64,000 bases of DNA, taken from assembly GCA_023055505.1 (NCBI GenBank), contig JALIRH010000077.1, positions 310,001-374,000 of the forward strand. The letters run 5' to 3'. Origin of the DNA: Callipepla californica brunnescens. Lineage: Eukaryota > Chordata > Aves > Galliformes > Odontophoridae. How positions within the stretch are numbered: position 1 is the first letter of the stretch; each line of letters begins with the position of its first letter. Below, piece after piece: positions 50,816 through 64,000 of this stretch. The notes under the pieces are model-generated. The model worked only from the letters and a program-made list of their open reading frames with translations, did not search any database and was not told where the DNA came from. Made by a program: the position numbers and the translations under genes.

Positions 50816-53781
50816 GCTAAAACAGGGCGACTATTCCAAAGCAGTCTTAACAGCACCTTCTCAGAAGCATAAAATCATCATTTAGACAAGGTTAGTTGGA
50901 TTTGCTTAAATGAAGTTTTGTCATTAAAATAAAAGGGCACAACTGATTGTAATTTTGTATTAAGAACCTAGCATTGCACTGACAAAAATCACTTGGTCAC
51001 TCAAGCTTGTTTCATTTCATACTGAATGATTTTATCCAAGAGCTTTACCAATTGTGAGGACTCTCCATACTAGAGCACCCAGCAAATAATACTGCTGTTA
51101 AAAAGGCTATGAGGTCTGAATCCAAGTGTACATAGGCTTATGCAGAATGCTCAAGCTGAGACCAGCGGTATCAACCAAATTCAGCAGAAGCGCTGAGAAC
51201 ATTCTTTGATTTCCAGGGATGAGATATAGTCTTCCTCCAACCCAAGGCCCAGAATGGACCAAGAATTACAGTTCGATGTATGTCATTAGTTTCTTGATTA
51301 GGATTCTTAGGGAGAATTAAAATGCTGAGAGGTGATGTGGCGTCTTTAAACATGAGCAGAAAACTTGTTTGGCAGCTACCTATAAATCCACTAACAGACA
51401 CCCTTGGGAAAAGAGGAACCAGTGCTGGGCAACAGATCTGCCGTTCCAGCTTCCAGAAACACATCTGAGTAAGCTGGAGTCTCTGAAGGATGATACTGTC
51501 ACTCCTATTAAGCTACACCTCATAGCTCAAGTGATCAACCTGGAGCGGTGGCAAGCTCTGTGAAGTGAAGTCCCTAAACTGGAAGACCTCCACTTTTTGG
51601 GTTTTGAGTAAAAACAGCAGAGTCAAATTCCCCGGAAAAAAACAAAAACAAAAAAACGGGCTCCACTAAACGCAAGACAAAGGGGACTTCACGGATGTGA
51701 AACACTTGCACACAAGTGTCTTCCAAGTTCTGCCAGGACAGGCTTTCTGCAACCAATATTAATTCACCTTTGGCCTATTCTCATCTCAGCCACTTTATGT
51801 AACTTTATAGAGGCATTAGAGATGGAATATTTCACTAGTTCTCTATATGAAGAGCTCAGCAGCGTTCTCACGAATCAGACTAGGATGTTAATGCCTTACA
51901 TACGCCTTCCATTTGTCTGCATTTACATTACAGAACTCATAGAGGTGGTCTTATCAGAGCTATGTAACAGCATCTAACTTTTCTTTGGCCACAATTTCTA
52001 CAAGGTTGAAGGTACTTAAACATTAGATTCAAGAGATTTTTGAAGCAGATTATGAAGGTTGATTCTTTACAAAAGACTCTGTCTGGAGAAGAGGGTTTCA
52101 TCCTCCCAGAGAAGTTTGCAGATCTAGAAAGAACATCTTTCATCAACTCCTTACTTCTCAGCTCAAGCTTTTCAGAAAAATGAAGAACACTGAGTTGCTC
52201 TTTTCTATCTTGATTTTGTGATCCACAGAACTAAAATAGTTAGGGGACTTGGATTTTTGTTTACATTTTTTTCTAATCAGTTACTCAAACTACAATGCTC
52301 TTAAGAAATGAAGCGTGGCTGATATGACACTGAAATGAAACTACAGCACAACAACACGCTCGCTGCACTTCTGCAGACAATTCGATGCGAACACTTATAG
52401 CCTGTATTTATATTAGAGATATCATATGTGACAACAAAGACATTAATCCATGCTTCTACTTTTTTTCAGTGCTCTCTAGAGGTAAAACAAATAGAAAAGC
52501 TCAATCTGGGTGCTAGAGACCCAAGATCCAGAATCAGAGCTACATACAGACGTTACAAGAGCTTACCTGGGGAGAAGGACAGCACAATGCTTCCTAGGAA
52601 GCACGTTCACAATCTGTTCAGTTACCCAAGACAGTAAAGAAATCACAATTCCCCGGTTGGACAGGACAAAGTCTGCTTACAACAGAACCCTGTCTCAGAT
52701 GTTTGGGTTTTGCTTCATCTTCTCCCTGCATCCCTCATGCCTAGCACACAGAGCTTACCTGGCTGCTCCTTTAAAGTCCCTTAAAATTGGCTCTTGTGTA
52801 CTGAAGTTTTAAATATCGATAATTTTAATGTCTAGAAACCAGTTGCTTCTGTTTGCCAAATATTTTGCTTTTCAGTTCTCAATCAGTGCAACTAGGCAAT
52901 ACAAACTACATTTGATTAAACAAGCAGAAGAAAGCATTCTCATGAAGAAATAGTTTAAACTTTTGCAGACAGTAGCACATGACAAACAACAGAACAGGAC
53001 ATTCCAGCTAAGAAATATTTACCATTAAACTAGTTAACAATAACTTCGACAAGTCCATAAACAAAATAGCATGCATGTGCCTTGTATGCACAGCTAATAC
53101 ATCTTAACTGTTATGTTTGTCTCTCTAGTATTCTCATTTTTATGTTCTGTCTGTTCACAATATTTGCTTAAAGAATGTTCTTGAGTTTTATTTCATTAAA
53201 CAGCAAACAATTATTCAGTAAGACTGGAATTTTAAGCAGTAAATGCAAAGGTAACCTGTAAACAAAGTTTTCATCCCTATGTTTCACTTTAGTAGATGCA
53301 AACTATCTAAATTAGATATTTATCTGTAAGAACTCATTGACTGGTGACAAATTAAGTCCCAGATTAATTTTTCCATTTACAAGTAAGACACTGATAAAAT
53401 TCTCAGCTTGGAATGAATTCTCTAAATGCCTACAGTCAAGGTAATGCAGCTGACACTGCTATGCAAACTGAAGAGATGGCTGAATAGACTGCAGAGATTT
53501 TCACGCAGTGCATAGGAACTAAATTACCTCAGGATTTCAACCAGATTTGACAGATGGATAGAAATCAGCCAACAGAACACACACACGATGGTCCGTGTCT
53601 GCTAAAACTTTAAGAAACTTCAGTGAAGAAAGCAGCTGGAGTTAACTTGCTCTGTATGCAGGTCTATTTTTAGACTGAGAATGTTTCTTCCTCAATTTGA
53701 TTCTTCACTAATACGCAAACTACTGCAGCACACATCCAGCATAATTTTTACCCAACCTTTGTACTTAATCTCACTCATTCA

Positions 53782-54150
<369 letters not shown>

Positions 54151-54233
54151 TCAAAAAATACGATCAGAATCGCAACCGTAACCTCTAGCATTTTGAAAGT
54201 TCAGTATGTACTGTGAGTGAAGCACTGTAAGGC

Positions 54234-54257
54234 AAAAAAAAAAAAAAAAAAAAAAAA
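54234..54257. repeat. A24/T24 homopolymer upstream of PTEN exon 7
   Basis: Twenty-four A on the plus strand, T24 in the PTEN direction, ending about 133 nt before the exon 7 acceptor. Confidence 0.9.
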
Positions 54258-55192
54258 GCCTCATGAGACATCACTGGAAATAACGTCAAGGATTTCTGTA
54301 TTTTGTAGCAATTTGTTCAGGCAACTAAAGGATTCCTAGAAAGTTGCGATTTCTTTATAGTGCAGTAAAAAAAATGGCTATATATATAGAGCAAACCCTT
54401 GTTTTTTCCTCACACATTTCCTCTCATCTCTGTGTTACACGGAAATAACAGAGAGGTTTTATTTTCTTTTCTTTCGTCTTTTCTCCACGTTATGGAGTAG
54501 GCAGCGATGTCAGAACAAACCGATTTCAATTCTTACACAACCAGAACCGTTAGACAAACAAGAAAAAGGACAAAATTTAACAGTAATACATAAATCAACT
54601 GGCACTGACAGCAGGCTATACAAATTCTCATAAGTCAGTCCTGTAAACCACCACGAGTGCTAGCCACAGTGTAAGTTTTCTAAATTAAAGTAACAGCTGA
54701 AGTAGTGAGGGTTTTGCTGCAGCCTGAGCAGATGTAACTTTGAAACTGCCAAGCGAAGCGAGCATGAAAGCCAGAAATATCAGATGAAATTTATTCCAAG
54801 AAATCTTCCTGCATTTACAATTTCAGCATTTTCTGCATTTAATTGTTTCTCCTGGTTTCTCTGTTAGTATCAGATGCAGACTGCTCTCTAGACAACACAT
54901 GCTGAACCATATCTGCCATGTTGAAACCGCCACTGCGCTGTGGGAATCTCAACCAAGATTACACTCACTATCTCGCTGAGCAGCCTGTCTTTGAGATTGT
55001 ACTTCTCTCTCTCAAATCCTCAGCACTGTGAAACCTGGTCCTTTCATTTCTGCCTGACAGACACAACTCTGCTCTGTGACTTTAAAACAGAAGGAAGATG
55101 ACAAAGATTAAGATTAAAAAAAATACCCTTTGTTGCTAAAATTAATACTACCAGCTACATTAGTAAAGAGCAACACATTGCTTTCACTTCTG

Positions 55193-55208
55193 AAAAAAAA
55201 AAAAAAAA
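55193..55208. repeat. A16 tract
   Basis: Homopolymer in PTEN intron 6 with no element body recognised. Confidence 0.8.
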
Positions 55209-56137
55209 TCAATGAAAAACTCCACAGAAACATAAATGATGGCACTACTTAAAGATGCTGAAGTGGTTAGGCACTCTGTTTTCCCATATGCTTTGCGAAG
55301 ACTTGTTTATCCCAACATCATACTGGAAAAGGAACACACCAGAATCCTGGTACGGGCAGAACTGTTAATACTCATGCAACAATCCATACTTCATGCAGCG
55401 CGATTTCACCAGCTTATCCAAAACACTGAATTGTAGAAACACTCAACCTCTACACCTCTAACCCAGAGGAAGGCTTTCTGGCAGAGGCTCCTCTCTCCAT
55501 CCTCCTCCTGTAAACACAGCTAACCTGACAGGATGCACGTTGCTTCTTTTGTACATTATATGCAGGTACCATCTTACGACATCAACCCTGCAGTTTTAAT
55601 CAAAACCGCAGGAGGCACTGGAATTAATTACACATTGCAGTAATCACCATAGCAAAACCATTAGAAAAAAAATTTCCACTGCAACCAGAAGAACAAACAC
55701 GCAACACCAGGCAGTTCCTGCTCTGTAACATAGCCCACAGAAGGGCAGAAGAGAATATGCAGTTACACTAGGAAGTTCCAAGGAATCTGCTGCTTCTTAT
55801 TAACACCTTTGTGGACTAGATTACTTGGTCATGGGTACACATAATTCTAGGTTAAGTTTTTGTATAAAGAAAAAGTTATTCCATAAGAAGATAAGTACCC
55901 TGTGAGTCGCTTTTTTAAACCACCATTGGAAAAATAACATTGCCATGTCTGAAACCAACGTGCAAACAAATGCATCAACTCCCATTTTCCTAAAGTTGTC
56001 TAACTTCAAAAACAGCTTTTTAAAAAAGGTAAAGAGCAAATATCCAAATACGTTTACTGCAATTTAAGATTGTAGTAGAACAGCAAAACAAGTCTGTGAT
56101 CCAAGAATTAACATAACCAGGTCCAAGTGAGAGCTCA

Positions 56138-64000
<7,863 letters not shown>

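Noticed and set aside
51180..51290. CR1 tail near CCTCCAACCCAAGGCCCAG
   Set aside because: Only a short similarity to the CR1 end without the octamer tail or upstream segment; not enough to call.

Overview
The window is vertebrate nuclear DNA, almost certainly from a bird and most likely a galliform such as chicken. The evidence is many CR1 non-LTR retrotransposon fragments with the typical ATTCTGTG/ATTCTATG tail, no Alu or L1, and split genes with GT-AG introns. The one gene I recognise is PTEN, the lipid and protein phosphatase tumour suppressor, on the minus strand. In chicken PTEN maps to chromosome 6 (general knowledge, not shown by the sequence).

Right part (about 41.25-64.0 kb): the 3' half of PTEN. 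Coding exons 5, 6, 7, 8 and 9 (human numbering) lie at 60957-60719, 56308-56167, 54101-53935, 45958-45734 and 44792-44607. They measure 239, 142, 167, 225 and 186 nt, which I recall as exactly the human exon lengths, and they join in frame from codon 85 to the stop. They encode the catalytic P-loop, the C2 domain and the phosphorylated tail with its PDZ-binding end. Exons 1-4 lie beyond the right edge. Exon 9 runs into a 3' UTR of about 3.36 kb that ends near 41249 behind an ATTAAA signal. Much of this UTR matches my memory of the human PTEN 3' UTR, including a TA-repeat block and seed sites for the miR-19, 130, 148, 25/92, 26 and 17 families. Introns hold two CR1 insertions, both antisense to PTEN, and several homopolymer tracts.

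Left part (1-41.2 kb): intergenic DNA downstream of PTEN with no gene I can support. It contains CR1 remnants near 1.0, 7.25, 11.95, 13.45, 16.5 and 24.06-26.27 kb. The last is the largest: a 5'-truncated element of about 2.2 kb with a younger CR1 tail inserted into its ORF2. There is also a possible ancient MIR-like SINE relic near 20.9 kb and simple repeats. Open frames here are short, lack recognisable domains and look like chance.

I found no operon, CRISPR array, phage, defence system or other new multi-gene system. The points most worth a second look are regulatory: a 28-nt U tract abutting a miR-19 seed site in the PTEN 3' UTR, a proximal AATAAA that could yield a short UTR free of those miRNA sites, and a G16 tract next to a CACGTG box in intron 7. 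Comparisons with human PTEN and with CR1 consensus come from memory, not from an alignment.
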